NCBI RefSeq assembly: GCF_045277565.1
Contig: NZ_CP123584.1
Location: 1,674,001 to 1,738,000 of the forward strand
Direction: 5' to 3'
DNA: 64,000 nucleotides
Origin: Aliisedimentitalea scapharcae
GTDB lineage: Bacteria; Pseudomonadota; Alphaproteobacteria; Rhodobacterales; Rhodobacteraceae
Shown piece by piece: positions 35,198-44,231 of this stretch. The stretch's first letter is position 1; the number at the start of each line of letters is the position of its first letter. The translations under genes were made by a program, and so were the position numbers. The notes under the pieces were generated by a model, which saw only the letters and a program-made list of their open reading frames with translations, searched no databases and was not told where the DNA came from.

Positions 35198-35595
35198 GAA
35201 AATCTCCAAACCTGTTGGTGCCTTGAAATTGGGCCGACTGGCTGCCTCAATAGACGCCGCTCAGGTCTCGGTGTCAAAGTTTTCCCACGGGGCGCGGCAG
35301 CAGCGATAGGCTATCGCCGGTTTTGAGGGCAACCAGGGCTCTCTGCTGCCATTGGATCGGTTGCAGCATGGGCCAAACGCCAGCGATACGGACGGCCCAA
35401 ATCTGCCGTTGCCCGGCTCGTTGAACGCTGCGCTGCGGCTTCCCCAGTCCAGCCATGCGTGCCCACTTAAAGACGTGATGGCTCTAAGGTCGTCGGAGGG
35501 GGGTGCACATCGCCAGACGATGCCAATCGCTTTCCGCTTTCACAAAGCCACGCTGCACTCTAAACACACTCATCTTCGCTATTCCGGGAAAAATC
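35198..35595. other. Spacer with repeat-like sequence, no gene seen
   Basis: About 400 bases. GCTGCGGCTTCCCCAGTC near 35430 resembles GTTGCGGCTTCCCGAGATTG near 34330. No open frame has coding character; the promoter of the YaeQ gene is expected near its end. Confidence 0.5.
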
Positions 35596-36138
35596 ATGGC
35601 GCAAAAAGCCACCATTTATAAAGTCGAGCTTTCCGTTTCCGATATGGATCGTCATTATTATGAAATCCACAAGCTGACCGTTGCCAAACATCCTTCGGAG
35701 ACGGATGAACGGCTGATGGTGCGTCTTCTCGCTTTTGCACTGAATGCCCATGAACAATTGGAACTTACGAAGGGCCTGTCAACTGATGATGAGCCTGACA
35801 TTTGGCTCAAAAGCCTGAGTGGCGAGCTTGAATTGTGGGTGGCGTTGGGGCTCCCAAGCGAGAAGATCGTGCGTCAATCTTGTGGTAAAGCCAAAGAGGT
35901 GATTGTCTATAGTTATGGCAGGACGGCCGAGGTGTGGTGGGAAAAAATCAAAAACAGCACCACCCGGTTTAATAACCTTCAGATTGTCAATTTTTCAGAG
36001 ACGGATACCAGTGACTTGGGAAACCTTGCAAGTCGCTCGATGAAGCTGCAGGTCAATATTCAGGATGGCGATGTGATGGTCAGTGTTGATGATAGCATCG
36101 TGTACGTGACCCAGACCAAATGGAAAAATGCAGTGTAG
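35596..36138 (+). CDS. YaeQ family protein
   Basis: A 180-residue protein of the YaeQ family, a PD-(D/E)XK-fold group of uncertain biochemical role. It shows the family start KATIYKVELSVSDMDRHYYE, then HPSETDERLMVRLLAFALNA, DEPDIWLKSLSGELELWVAL and QVNIQDGDVMVSVDD. ATG 35596 gives the standard length and N-terminus; the frame upstream to 35503 is not family-like. Confidence 0.93.
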   Translation: MAQKATIYKVELSVSDMDRHYYEIHKLTVAKHPSETDERLMVRLLAFALNAHEQLELTKGLSTDDEPDIWLKSLSGELELWVALGLPSEKIVRQSCGKAKEVIVYSYGRTAEVWWEKIKNSTTRFNNLQIVNFSETDTSDLGNLASRSMKLQVNIQDGDVMVSVDDSIVYVTQTKWKNAV

Positions 36139-36234
36139 GCACGGGAGATTAAGCATCTGCTCTACTTCCGGATGATGCCATCATTTGGGGTCGCAACCAG
36201 CTTGCTCAACGCGGACGGCTCTTGACGGTCATTC

Positions 36235-37236
36235 GTGCCCCATGCCGCTCATGTCTACGTCGAGCCCAAATCAAAAATGCTGCACAGCCAGGGAATGATA
36301 CCTATACTTCTCAGTGGCGACATCCGATTTGTGAGGCTTGGAGTTCAGTTTGCCCGAAGATATGCAGATATCTATCCATCTGAGCCATTGCTGAACAGCG
36401 ATGTGTTGGATCACCCGTCAGCGGCGGCGTTGATGTCTGTCCGGTATTTTCGAGCCGAACCCGACAGTATGCCGGAGGATGTTTTTGCCGAGCACCACGT
36501 GCTCTTGAACCTTTAAGACAACCCGCACCGTGTCCAAAACTGGCGCGATGGAAAGCTGCGTGATTTCACGTTCCACCAAGATGAAATTGTCGTTACTCCT
36601 GCTGGCATGCGGTCAGGCTGGCGCTGGTTTGCGCCATCTGATGTGATTGTCGTCACGCTTGATCCGAGCAAGATCGCACGATTTGCGCAATCCCAACTGG
36701 GGATACTGCTCGATCCACAACAGCTCTGCGATCTGCCCCAATTCACCGACGCCGATCTCTGCGCAGCAGGGGTCATCCTGCGCGACGCACTGGAAGATGA
36801 CGACATTTCGTCTGCCGTGATGTTCGAGGCAATGAGCCGTGTGTTTCTCGTCAAGCTGCTACAGCGCTATGGCAAACGTCGCCCGGAAGAGGTGGAGCTC
36901 TCGGCCCGCTTCACATCACAGCACTACCAGGCTGTGTTATCCCATGTACAAAGTCGGCTGGATCAAACGATTTCCGTTGAAGAGCTGGCAAAGGAGACCG
37001 GCATGAGCCCCTCCCATTTCGCTCGCGTCTTTAAGGAAACACTGGGAACAACTCCAATGCAGTTCGTCATGGCATATCGCATCGAGCAGTCCATCAAGAT
37101 GATGGAAGACGCCACGCGACCGCTTGGGGATATCGCTCTGGCCTGCGGATTCTCGGATCAGGCGCATTTTACCCGCAGCTTCAAACAGCTTACAGGACGG
37201 ACCCCGCGCGCGCATCGGGCCACTCAAAAGACCTAA
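36235..37236 (+). pseudogene. AraC family regulator broken by an in-frame stop codon
   Basis: A single frame encodes an AraC/XylS regulator. The cupin-like N-terminal part (MSVRYFRAEPDSMPEDVFAE, HHVLLNL) is followed by TAA at 36514-36516, then continues DNPHRVQNWRDGKLRDFTFH and a full HTH domain (MSPSHFARVFKETLGTTPMQ; LACGFSDQAHFTRSFKQLTG). One base change from a Lys or Gln codon would give this stop. The downstream part could restart at ATG 36607 and still bind DNA without the sensor domain. The start is unclear (GTG 36235, ATG 36277 or ATG 36433). It lies upstream of the alpha/beta hydrolase. Confidence 0.85.
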
Positions 37237-37350
37237 AGCAGAATCCTTCAAAACTTAGGCGGGCAGGTGCAATTAATCCTGTCGGCCACCGCGTATCTCA
37301 TTGGTTATCGGGCTTCGAGCCCACCCAGATCACCACGAGGAGATACCCCA

Positions 37351-38304
37351 ATGAAAAAGCTTTCCGTTACAGCCGCCGCAGCTCTCATGGCGTCCACGGC
37401 CGCCATTGCTCAGGTCGAGACCCGTACCGTAACCTTCGAGAACGAAGGTGCCATCCTGTCCGGCACCTTATATCTGCCAGAAGAGCGTAACGACGCGCTG
37501 CTACCTACCGTCGTCGTGACCGGTGCCTGGACGTCCGTTCAAGAGCAAATGCCCGCGAACTATGCCCGCGAGATGGCCGAACGTGGCTTTGCTGCCTTCA
37601 CCTTCGATTTCCGGGGGTGGGGCAAATCTGGCGACCTGCCGAACAGCTTGCGCTTTGTGGAAAGCCCCGAAGCCAAAACCTCGGACATCAAGGCTGCGTT
37701 TGAGTTTGTCGCAACCCTGCCCGAAGTCGACGTCGATCACATCAACGGTTTGGGGATCTGTGCGTCCGCCGGCTACATGGTCGATGCCGTTTCCGGCAAT
37801 CCGCTGGTGCAGCGCCTTGGTCTGGTGGCGCCGTGGCTGCAAAACAAAGAGATCGTCGAAGCGGTCTATTGTGGCGCGCAAGGCGTTGCTGGCCTGATCG
37901 AAGTCTCTCACGTTGCTGAAGCCAAAGGTGGTGAGATCATTCCTGCCGCTGGTCCTGAGGGGGCCGAAGGCGTTCTGATGCCAATCGGTGGATACTACTA
38001 CGAAGCCGACCGCGGTGCGATCCCGGAATATGACGACAAGTGGAACAATGCAGGATGGGAAGGCTGGCTGACATATCACCCCGCCGACAATCCAGAACGC
38101 TTGGACAAACCGCTCTCCATTGTGCATTCCGAGAGCGCCGCTATTCCGCAGGGCGTGCAGACCTTCCTTGCAGGCTTTGCCGGTGATGCGACGGCACAGT
38201 GGCTGGAAGACGTGACCCAGTTCGATTTCTACGACAACCCCGAGGACGTCGCCCGAGCGGCTGAAACCATGGCCGAACACTTCCGCATTGGCCTTGACGG
38301 CTGA
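37351..38304 (+). CDS. Secreted alpha/beta hydrolase (dienelactone hydrolase-like)
   Basis: A 317-residue exported hydrolase with signal peptide MKKLSVTAAAALMASTAAIA. The fold shows PTVVVTGAWTS, FAAFTFDFRGWGKSGDL and the nucleophile elbow INGLGICASAGYM near residue 138. The elbow has Cys where most family members have Ser, as in dienelactone hydrolases, and the following Gly is replaced by Ser. The late region includes PLSIVHSESAAIPQG and AETMAEHFRIG with a possible catalytic His. ATG 37351 has GAGGAGA upstream. It may have been controlled by the broken AraC gene just before it. Confidence 0.88.
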   Translation: MKKLSVTAAAALMASTAAIAQVETRTVTFENEGAILSGTLYLPEERNDALLPTVVVTGAWTSVQEQMPANYAREMAERGFAAFTFDFRGWGKSGDLPNSLRFVESPEAKTSDIKAAFEFVATLPEVDVDHINGLGICASAGYMVDAVSGNPLVQRLGLVAPWLQNKEIVEAVYCGAQGVAGLIEVSHVAEAKGGEIIPAAGPEGAEGVLMPIGGYYYEADRGAIPEYDDKWNNAGWEGWLTYHPADNPERLDKPLSIVHSESAAIPQGVQTFLAGFAGDATAQWLEDVTQFDFYDNPEDVARAAETMAEHFRIGLDG

Positions 38305-38404
38305 CCTGATCAGGTAGGCGCCGGGCCAGGGGGATTGTCGCCATGCTGTCGGCAATCTCGAGGCGACGTGTTTCATCGTCCCTGGGCGTGACCTCTGGCC
38401 GGTT

Positions 38405-38884
38405 TCACGGCACACGCCTTGCGGTGTGCCGTTCCTGTTCAAACGGGTGGGAAAGCCTGGCCTCGGCGTCGTGGGCATCCATCGGTTCGCCGCAGTCGGG
38501 GCAGGTCATTTGTGGCCTTACGACTTGACCGCAGGTTTTGTGGACGATCAGCACGGGTGAAACCTCGGCGTTCAACCAGCGATCACCCCATTGTTTCAGC
38601 GCGATGATGAGCGTCCACAAGTCGCGCCCTTTCTCGGTCAGGCGGTATTCATGGCGTGGCGGGCGGACTGAATAGGGCGCACGCTGGATGATCTCTTGCG
38701 CTTCCAGTTTTTTCAAACGCTGCGACAGCAGGTGGGACGACATGCCCGTGAGGCGCAGGAAATCGTCAAATCGCCGGGTGCCCAGGAACATTTCCCGCAC
38801 AATCAGAAGCGTCCATTCATCGCCCACCTGCGCAACAGCGCGTGCGATGGTGCAGGAGTGTGACGGAAGGTCAGAGCGGCTCAT
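38405..38884 (-). CDS. HxlR family winged-helix transcriptional regulator
   Basis: A 159-residue regulator with the HxlR block CTIARAVAQVGDEWTLLIVR, GTRRFDDFLRLTGMSSHLLS and EYRLTEKGRDLWTLI. A C-terminal CPDC motif, with a further Cys in HKTCGQ, may bind zinc or react with electrophiles. It is divergent from the GST/SDR/AEC/GFA genes, which it probably controls in response to a reactive compound (inference). Confidence 0.92.
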   Translation of the reverse strand: MSRSDLPSHSCTIARAVAQVGDEWTLLIVREMFLGTRRFDDFLRLTGMSSHLLSQRLKKLEAQEIIQRAPYSVRPPRHEYRLTEKGRDLWTLIIALKQWGDRWLNAEVSPVLIVHKTCGQVVRPQMTCPDCGEPMDAHDAEARLSHPFEQERHTARRVP

Positions 38885-39022
38885 GAATGGTCACTTCATT
38901 TTTTGAATTGACTAGTTTCTAAAGTTGAAGTCTCCTGATTGTCAAACAAATCCCAAAGGGCTGCCCTGCAAGTGCTTTGCCCGACGCTGGCACTTGGCCA
39001 GCAGGTCTCGGAGAGGTCTGTC

Positions 39023-39625
39023 ATGAAAGTCTATTTTGCACCCCAATCGCGTGCCGTGCGCACTGTCTGGCTGCTCGAAGAAATCGGGCAGCCCTATGAG
39101 CTGGAGAAATTCACGCTGGGCCAGAAAGAAATGCGTGGCCCCGACTACACGGCGATAAACCCCAATGGCCGTGTTCCCACGCTGGTTGATGGGGACGTCA
39201 CGATCACCGAGAGCACCGCGATCGCGCAGTATCTGGCAGCCAAATATGCCCCGGACCTTGGGCCCGGCCCTGAGGCCCAGAACTTTGCCGAATACCTGCA
39301 ATGGCTGCACTATGCCGAGGGCATGATCATGCCGCCGATCAACACCTATGTAGTCGAAACCATCCTGTTGCCGCCTGAACGGCGCAATGATGAGATCGCG
39401 GCACGCGCACTCAAGCTTTTGAACCGCACACTTGCGGCCGTCGAACGGCACATGGAAGGTCGGGAATTTCTGGCCGGAGAGTTCACGATTGCAGACACGA
39501 TAACGGGTCACGCGGTTCTCATGGCACGGCGCTTGGGCGCAGACTTTGCACATCTGCCGAACCTGTCGGCCTATGCGGACCGGCTCGAGGCCAGGCCCGC
39601 CTTTCAGGCGGCAGAAACGGTATAG
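39023..39625 (+). CDS. Glutathione S-transferase family protein
   Basis: A 200-residue cytosolic enzyme. The thioredoxin-fold N-terminus is MKVYFAPQSRAVRTVWLLEE, followed by NPNGRVPTLVDGD and ITESTAIAQYLAAKY for glutathione binding, then the helical C-terminal domain with FLAGEFTIADTITGH. ATG 39023 sets the normal N-terminus. First of four closely spaced same-strand genes (GST, SDR, AEC transporter, GFA). Confidence 0.93.
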   Translation: MKVYFAPQSRAVRTVWLLEEIGQPYELEKFTLGQKEMRGPDYTAINPNGRVPTLVDGDVTITESTAIAQYLAAKYAPDLGPGPEAQNFAEYLQWLHYAEGMIMPPINTYVVETILLPPERRNDEIAARALKLLNRTLAAVERHMEGREFLAGEFTIADTITGHAVLMARRLGADFAHLPNLSAYADRLEARPAFQAAETV

Positions 39626-39634
39626 GCTAACGGT

Positions 39635-40372
39635 ATGAGCGCAAAACCCATCTGTCTGATCATCGGTGCCGGGGACTATATCGGCGCAGCCATTGCCAAG
39701 CGTTTTGCCAGTGGTGGCTATCACGTCGTGATGGGCCGCCGCCGCGGGGGAAAATTCGCCCCGCTTATTGCCGAGATCGAAGCGGCAGGGGGCAGCGCCC
39801 AGGGCTTTACTTGGGACGCGCGCCAGGAAGAGACCGCTACAGAGATGTTCGCGCATGTCGAGGATGAGATCGGACCGATAGACATCTGCATCTTCAATGT
39901 CGGTGGCAATGTTCGGTTTCCCATTCTCGAAACGACGGAACGCGTGTTTCGCAAGGTCTGGGAAATGTGCGCCTATGCTGCGTTTCTATCCGGGCGGGAA
40001 GCCGCGAAATACATGGTCGCGCGGCGACGCGGCTCGATCTTTTTCACTGGGGCAACCGCGTCGGTTCGCGGCAGTTCGGGATATGCCGCCTTTGCCTCGG
40101 GTAAATTCGCGCTGCGGGGACTGGCGCAATCGATGGCCCGTGAATTGGGGCCGCAAAACATCCATGTGGCGCATCTTGTCATTGATGCGGGCGTCGACAC
40201 CGAATTCGTGCGTGATCGGATGCAGCAGGCGGGCAAGGACCCTGTCAGCCTGCCACCAGACACGCTTATGAACCCCGAAAGCATTGCCGAAACCTATTGG
40301 ACCCTGCATCACCAACAGCGCGATGGCTGGACGCACGAGCTGGATATCCGCCCCTACGCTGAAACATGGTGA
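39635..40372 (+). CDS. SDR family oxidoreductase with Tyr-to-Phe change
   Basis: A 245-residue Rossmann-fold protein with the nucleotide motif IIGAGDYIGAAIAKRF and NVGGN at the fourth strand. The catalytic region reads GATASVRGSSGYAAFASGKF: Ser is present, but the usual Tyr-x-x-x-Lys is Phe-Ala-Ser-Gly-Lys. This is seen in a subgroup of SDR proteins and may mean a different reaction. Nine bases after the GST gene. Confidence 0.9.
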   Translation: MSAKPICLIIGAGDYIGAAIAKRFASGGYHVVMGRRRGGKFAPLIAEIEAAGGSAQGFTWDARQEETATEMFAHVEDEIGPIDICIFNVGGNVRFPILETTERVFRKVWEMCAYAAFLSGREAAKYMVARRRGSIFFTGATASVRGSSGYAAFASGKFALRGLAQSMARELGPQNIHVAHLVIDAGVDTEFVRDRMQQAGKDPVSLPPDTLMNPESIAETYWTLHHQQRDGWTHELDIRPYAETW

Positions 40373-40436
40373 CCGCCGGCGGGGGGTGTGACCCCGCGCG
40401 CGCCAGCGCTCTCCCAAACCCACAGAAAGCGACGCA

Positions 40437-41351
40437 ATGTTCGATCAATTGCTGAACGGGGTGCTCCCAGTCTTTGCGATTGGCGCGCTGGGCTTTGTCT
40501 TTGGTCTGCGTGGCATTTTTGATTTCAACATGGCCATGGCACTGAATAAATTCGTGATGTTCGTCGCGATGCCGGCACTGGGGTTTCGATTGCTGGCCAA
40601 TGCCCCGCTGGGAGACTTCAACCTGGTCATGCTCGGCGGGTATTTTGTTACCGAATTGCTGATATATACCGCCGGTTTCCTGATCGCCCGGCGGATCTTC
40701 AAAGCAGATGTCATGGAGGCTGCTCTTCTGGGATCGGCCATCGCGCTGACCAACCACATCCTGTTCGTTCTGCCGATTGCGATCACCCTGTTTGGCGAAG
40801 GCGCAGTTACGCCGATTGTCGCCATCATCTCCATGGACGGGATGCTGATTTTCAGCGGGTCTTTGATCCTGATGGATGTTTTGGCGACCAAGGGTGCTTC
40901 TCTTGGGCACACAATTGGCAAGATCGCGCGCAATCCTCCCTTGGTTGCCATGGCACTTGGGCTTGTTGTCGGAGTGCTGGGCTTGTCAGTGCCCAGGGGC
41001 TTTGACGTCTTCACGGACTTTCTGGGCGGCACGGCGTCGCCGGTGCTGTTGTTTGCGCTTGGCGTCATTCTGAGCCAGAAGGTGAGCGGGTCCCGACCTA
41101 TGTTGCCGGTGGTCATCACAGGTGTGAAGCTGGTGGTTCACCCGTTGCTCGCCTGGGCGATTTTTGCCGGCGTTCTGCAACTGGCACCCGAGGAGCGCAA
41201 CCCGGCCATGATGGTGGCAGCTGCGCCTTGTGGGGTCATGGCCTTTATGATGGCACTGAACTATGGCGTGCGGGTTGACGCCATCGCCCGTGCCATTCTT
41301 TATTCATCGATAGGATCGTTGGTCACAGTGACACTGGCAGCAGCGCTATAG
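40437..41351 (+). CDS. AEC (auxin efflux carrier) family transporter
   Basis: A 304-residue membrane protein with about ten helices in two halves. The first half begins LLNGVLPVFAIGALGFVFGL and contains FVMFVAMPALGFRLLANAPL; the second has GTASPVLLFALGVILSQ and PCGVMAFMMALNYGV. AEC carriers move organic acids or similar anions. Its place after GST and SDR suggests export or import of their substrate or product. Confidence 0.93.
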   Translation: MFDQLLNGVLPVFAIGALGFVFGLRGIFDFNMAMALNKFVMFVAMPALGFRLLANAPLGDFNLVMLGGYFVTELLIYTAGFLIARRIFKADVMEAALLGSAIALTNHILFVLPIAITLFGEGAVTPIVAIISMDGMLIFSGSLILMDVLATKGASLGHTIGKIARNPPLVAMALGLVVGVLGLSVPRGFDVFTDFLGGTASPVLLFALGVILSQKVSGSRPMLPVVITGVKLVVHPLLAWAIFAGVLQLAPEERNPAMMVAAAPCGVMAFMMALNYGVRVDAIARAILYSSIGSLVTVTLAAAL

Positions 41352-41388
41352 CGCGGCAGACAAATGAAAATTGTAGCAAGGAGAAAAC

Positions 41389-41802
41389 ATGACAGATAGT
41401 TTTTCAGGCGGCTGTGCCTGCGGTGCGATCCGCTACACCTCTTCAGGTCCTGCTCGATACATGGGCAATTGTCATTGCCGCCATTGTCAGCAGGCCACCG
41501 GTGGTGCCTATTTCCCCGCGGTTCTGGTTAAGCAATCCGATTTCAAAATCGAGCAGGGTGAGCCAAGCTGGTTTGAACGCCCAGCCGATCGTGGACATGC
41601 CATGCGCCGGGGTTTTTGTGCGACATGCGGCTCGCCATTGTTTCTGATTAACGGCGCGGGCGAGGGAGCGATCGTGATTTATGCAGGCAGCCTGGACGAC
41701 CCGAGTTGGTACGCGCCCAGTCGTGACATCTTTGTAAAGAGCGCGCAGCCTTGGGACGTTATGGATCCGAACCTGCCAAAGTCCGATGAGATGCCCCGAT
41801 AG
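41389..41802 (+). CDS. GFA family (CENP-V/glutathione-dependent formaldehyde-activating-like) protein
   Basis: A 137-residue zinc protein. Metal-binding Cys are in GGCACGAIRY, GNCHCRHCQQATG and GFCATCGSPLF. Related proteins bind glutathione adducts. AAGGAG lies upstream. It is the last of the GST-SDR-AEC-GFA series, and two glutathione-linked families in one block point to detoxification of an electrophile or aldehyde. Confidence 0.92.
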   Translation: MTDSFSGGCACGAIRYTSSGPARYMGNCHCRHCQQATGGAYFPAVLVKQSDFKIEQGEPSWFERPADRGHAMRRGFCATCGSPLFLINGAGEGAIVIYAGSLDDPSWYAPSRDIFVKSAQPWDVMDPNLPKSDEMPR

Positions 41803-42032
41803 GAACCCAAGCCCTCGGCATGGGTATTTTTGCGAGACTTGGAACACTTCCGCCTCGAACGCTGGGGCGGATTGATCTGCAAGGTCAGGTCCAATTCACG
41901 GTCTCCCGACCATGCAGATCAATGCGCGACGTCGCACTGCGAGTGTTGTCCGCGCCCTGCACAGCCCAAAATTCATGCACAGCGCCAGGCCCCTGAAGTG
42001 GTCGCACCACCGTGGCAACCGGCGCAGGTCAA

Positions 42033-42716
42033 TCATCCAGCGGAATAAGCCCCGATTTTGGACGTCGTCAGCCTGTTGTTGACCAACGCTTCGGCAAATG
42101 TCACCGCCGCTGAAACACCGTCGATAACCGGCAAACCAAAATCCACACTGAGTTGCGCCATCAGATCGGCCATTCCCGCGCACCCCAGAACAATCGCTTC
42201 GGCGTTGTCCTGTTCGATTGCCTGGCGGATTTCAGAGCGAATTTTGAGCAGGGTTTCAGGATCACCGTCTTCGAGTTTGAGCACAGGTATGTCCGTGGCC
42301 CTGACGCGCACACATTTCCGGGACAGGCCATAACGCATCAGATTGTTTTCCAGCCCCGGAACCGAGCGGGACAGGGTGGTGATGACGCTGAATTTGGTCG
42401 CGACCATACCCGCCGCGTGATAGGCGGCCTCGCCGATACCCAAGACAGGAACCGAAACCAGAGAGCGCACGGCATCCAACCCGGTATCATCAAAGCAGGC
42501 AATGACGATCGCATCCACATCCGGATGTCTTGCGACTTCATCCAGCAGACCTGGAACGCATGTTGCGACGTCCAGAAAGCCCTGAATGCTGGCCGGTCCG
42601 CTTTGCGAGTTCGCGGCGACGATTTCGGTGTCATCGCGCGCCACAGAGCGCGCGGCAGCTGCAATCTTCTGTGTCATCGAGACAGTGGTATTGGGGTTAA
42701 TGACTAGGATTTTCAT
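42033..42716 (-). CDS. Asp/Glu/hydantoin racemase family protein
   Basis: A 227-residue racemase-fold protein, closest in motifs to hydantoin and allantoin racemases: start MKILVINPNTTVSMTQKI, first catalytic Cys in AIVIACFDDTGLDAVR, second in AIVLGCAGMADL. It lies 6 bases after livF on the same strand, so it is the last gene of the transporter operon. This suggests the transported substrate is an amino-acid derivative or hydantoin/ureide; no hydantoinase is in the window. Confidence 0.9.
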   Translation of the reverse strand: MKILVINPNTTVSMTQKIAAAARSVARDDTEIVAANSQSGPASIQGFLDVATCVPGLLDEVARHPDVDAIVIACFDDTGLDAVRSLVSVPVLGIGEAAYHAAGMVATKFSVITTLSRSVPGLENNLMRYGLSRKCVRVRATDIPVLKLEDGDPETLLKIRSEIRQAIEQDNAEAIVLGCAGMADLMAQLSVDFGLPVIDGVSAAVTFAEALVNNRLTTSKIGAYSAG

Positions 42717-42722
42717 GTCCGA

Positions 42723-43445
42723 TCAGACCTCGCCGCCCAAATACGCTGCCTTGATCCGGTCATCGTGCAGCAATTCCTTGGACTTGCCTTCGATCACCAC
42801 ATTGCCGGTGGCCATGGCATAGGCGCGGTGCGAAATGCTGAGCGCCATGCGCGAATTCTGTTCCACCAGCAGCACGGACACCCCTTCGTCGCGGTTGATA
42901 GCAACGATTGAACGGGCAATGTCCTGGACCAGCTTGGGGGCTATCCCCAGGCTGGGTTCATCCAGCAGCAACAGCTTGGGTTTGGCCATCAGGGCGCGCC
43001 CGATCACCATCATCTGCTGTTCGCCGCCCGACAATGTGCCAGCCGCCTGTGTGTAGCGTTCCTTGAGCCGCGGAAACCGGGTCAGAATGCTGTCCAATGT
43101 GGTCTGGATGTCGGCCTTGTTGGTGCGGGTGAAGGCCCCCATCATCAGGTTGTCCTTGACCGACATGAATGGAAACACCCGCCGCCCTTCGGGCACCATG
43201 GCAATGCCGCGTTTGACGATGCTGGACGGATTGACACCATCCACGCGGTCGCCTTCGAACGTGACAGAGCCTTTGACCGGATTGGCCAGCCCGGTAATGG
43301 CGCGCAGGATCGACGATTTCCCGGCACCATTGGCACCGATCAACGCAACGGTTTCGCCCTGGTTGACGGTCAGCGACACCCCCTTCAGCGCATAGACATG
43401 GTCGTAATACAGCTCGACGTTTTTGAAATCCAACAGTGCTGTCAT
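42723..43445 (-). CDS. livF: Branched-chain amino acid-type ABC transporter ATP-binding protein LivF
   Basis: A 240-residue ATPase with Walker A ALIGANGAGKSSIL, signature LSGGEQQMMVIGRAL, Walker B PKLLLLDEPSLGIAP and the LivF-type start LLDFKNVELYYDHVYALKGV. It works with LivG at the membrane to drive HAAT-family import. Gaps to its neighbours are three bases or a little more. Confidence 0.94.
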   Translation of the reverse strand: MTALLDFKNVELYYDHVYALKGVSLTVNQGETVALIGANGAGKSSILRAITGLANPVKGSVTFEGDRVDGVNPSSIVKRGIAMVPEGRRVFPFMSVKDNLMMGAFTRTNKADIQTTLDSILTRFPRLKERYTQAAGTLSGGEQQMMVIGRALMAKPKLLLLDEPSLGIAPKLVQDIARSIVAINRDEGVSVLLVEQNSRMALSISHRAYAMATGNVVIEGKSKELLHDDRIKAAYLGGEV

Positions 43446-43448
43446 GGC

Positions 43449-44231
43449 CTACATCCCGATTTCATCATCGACACTGCCCAGATAGGCTTCGATGACTTTT
43501 TCATTGTTCTGGATTTCCGACGGTGTGCCTTCGGCGATCTTTTCGCCAAAGTTCAACACGACGATCCGGTCCGAAATCGTCATGACTGCGGGCATATCGT
43601 GTTCCACCAGCATGATGGTCACGCCACGTTCGTCACGCACCGAACGTACCAGATCGACCATGTTCATGGTTTCATCATGGTTCATGCCTGCAAAAGGTTC
43701 GTCCAGAAGCAGAACCTTGGGGTCTGTTGCCAGACCGATGGCGATGCCCAACGCGCGCAGATTGCCCTGCGGCAGGTTGCTGGCCAGTTCGTTGCTGATC
43801 GCGGACATGCCCAGAAAGTCGAGCAGCTCGTCGGCGTATTGGCCAAAGGCAGTAACGTCTTCCCTGGCGGTTTTGGACCCCCAGAAGTACCCGGCCAGCG
43901 ACGCCTTGGCGCGCAGATGCTGGGCCACAACCACGCTTTCACGCACAGTCATGCTTTTGAAGATCGTGGTTTCCTGGAACGTTCGAACGATGCCTTTTCG
44001 CGCTACGATGTGTGGTTTCAGGTTCGAAATCCTTTCGCCGCGATACAGCACCTCGCCTGTTGTGGTGGGGGTAAACGAGGAGATCATCTTGAACAAGGTC
44101 GATTTCCCGGCCCCGTTTGGTCCGATCACCGACAGGATTTCGTTTTCGGAAACGTCAAAGTTGATGTCGTTGTTTGCGGTCAAGCCACCGTATTTTTTGG
44201 TGACGTTTTTGACCTGTAGCAGAGCGCTCAT
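43449..44231 (-). CDS. livG: Branched-chain amino acid-type ABC transporter ATP-binding protein LivG
   Basis: A 260-residue ATPase with Walker A SVIGPNGAGKSTLFKMI and Walker B PKVLLLDEPFAGMNHDET. The region before it reads LASNLPQGNLRALGIAIGLA, in which the signature LSGGQ/YGQQR element is replaced by LPQGNLR, a LivG-type variant. It overlaps livM by four bases. Confidence 0.93.
   Translation of the reverse strand: MSALLQVKNVTKKYGGLTANNDINFDVSENEILSVIGPNGAGKSTLFKMISSFTPTTTGEVLYRGERISNLKPHIVARKGIVRTFQETTIFKSMTVRESVVVAQHLRAKASLAGYFWGSKTAREDVTAFGQYADELLDFLGMSAISNELASNLPQGNLRALGIAIGLATDPKVLLLDEPFAGMNHDETMNMVDLVRSVRDERGVTIMLVEHDMPAVMTISDRIVVLNFGEKIAEGTPSEIQNNEKVIEAYLGSVDDEIGM

Noticed and set aside
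4630..38300. Integrative element inserted at tRNA-Leu
   Set aside because: No integrase, excisionase or second copy of the tRNA 3' end was found in the window; only the change of gene layout supports it.
37501..38478. Open frame (325 codons, minus strand) opposite the alpha/beta hydrolase
   Set aside because: Antisense shadow of a recognisable exported hydrolase; no ribosome site or motif.
43398..44219. Plus-strand open frames opposite livG
   Set aside because: Shadows of the LivG ATPase, whose Walker motifs are clear on the minus strand.
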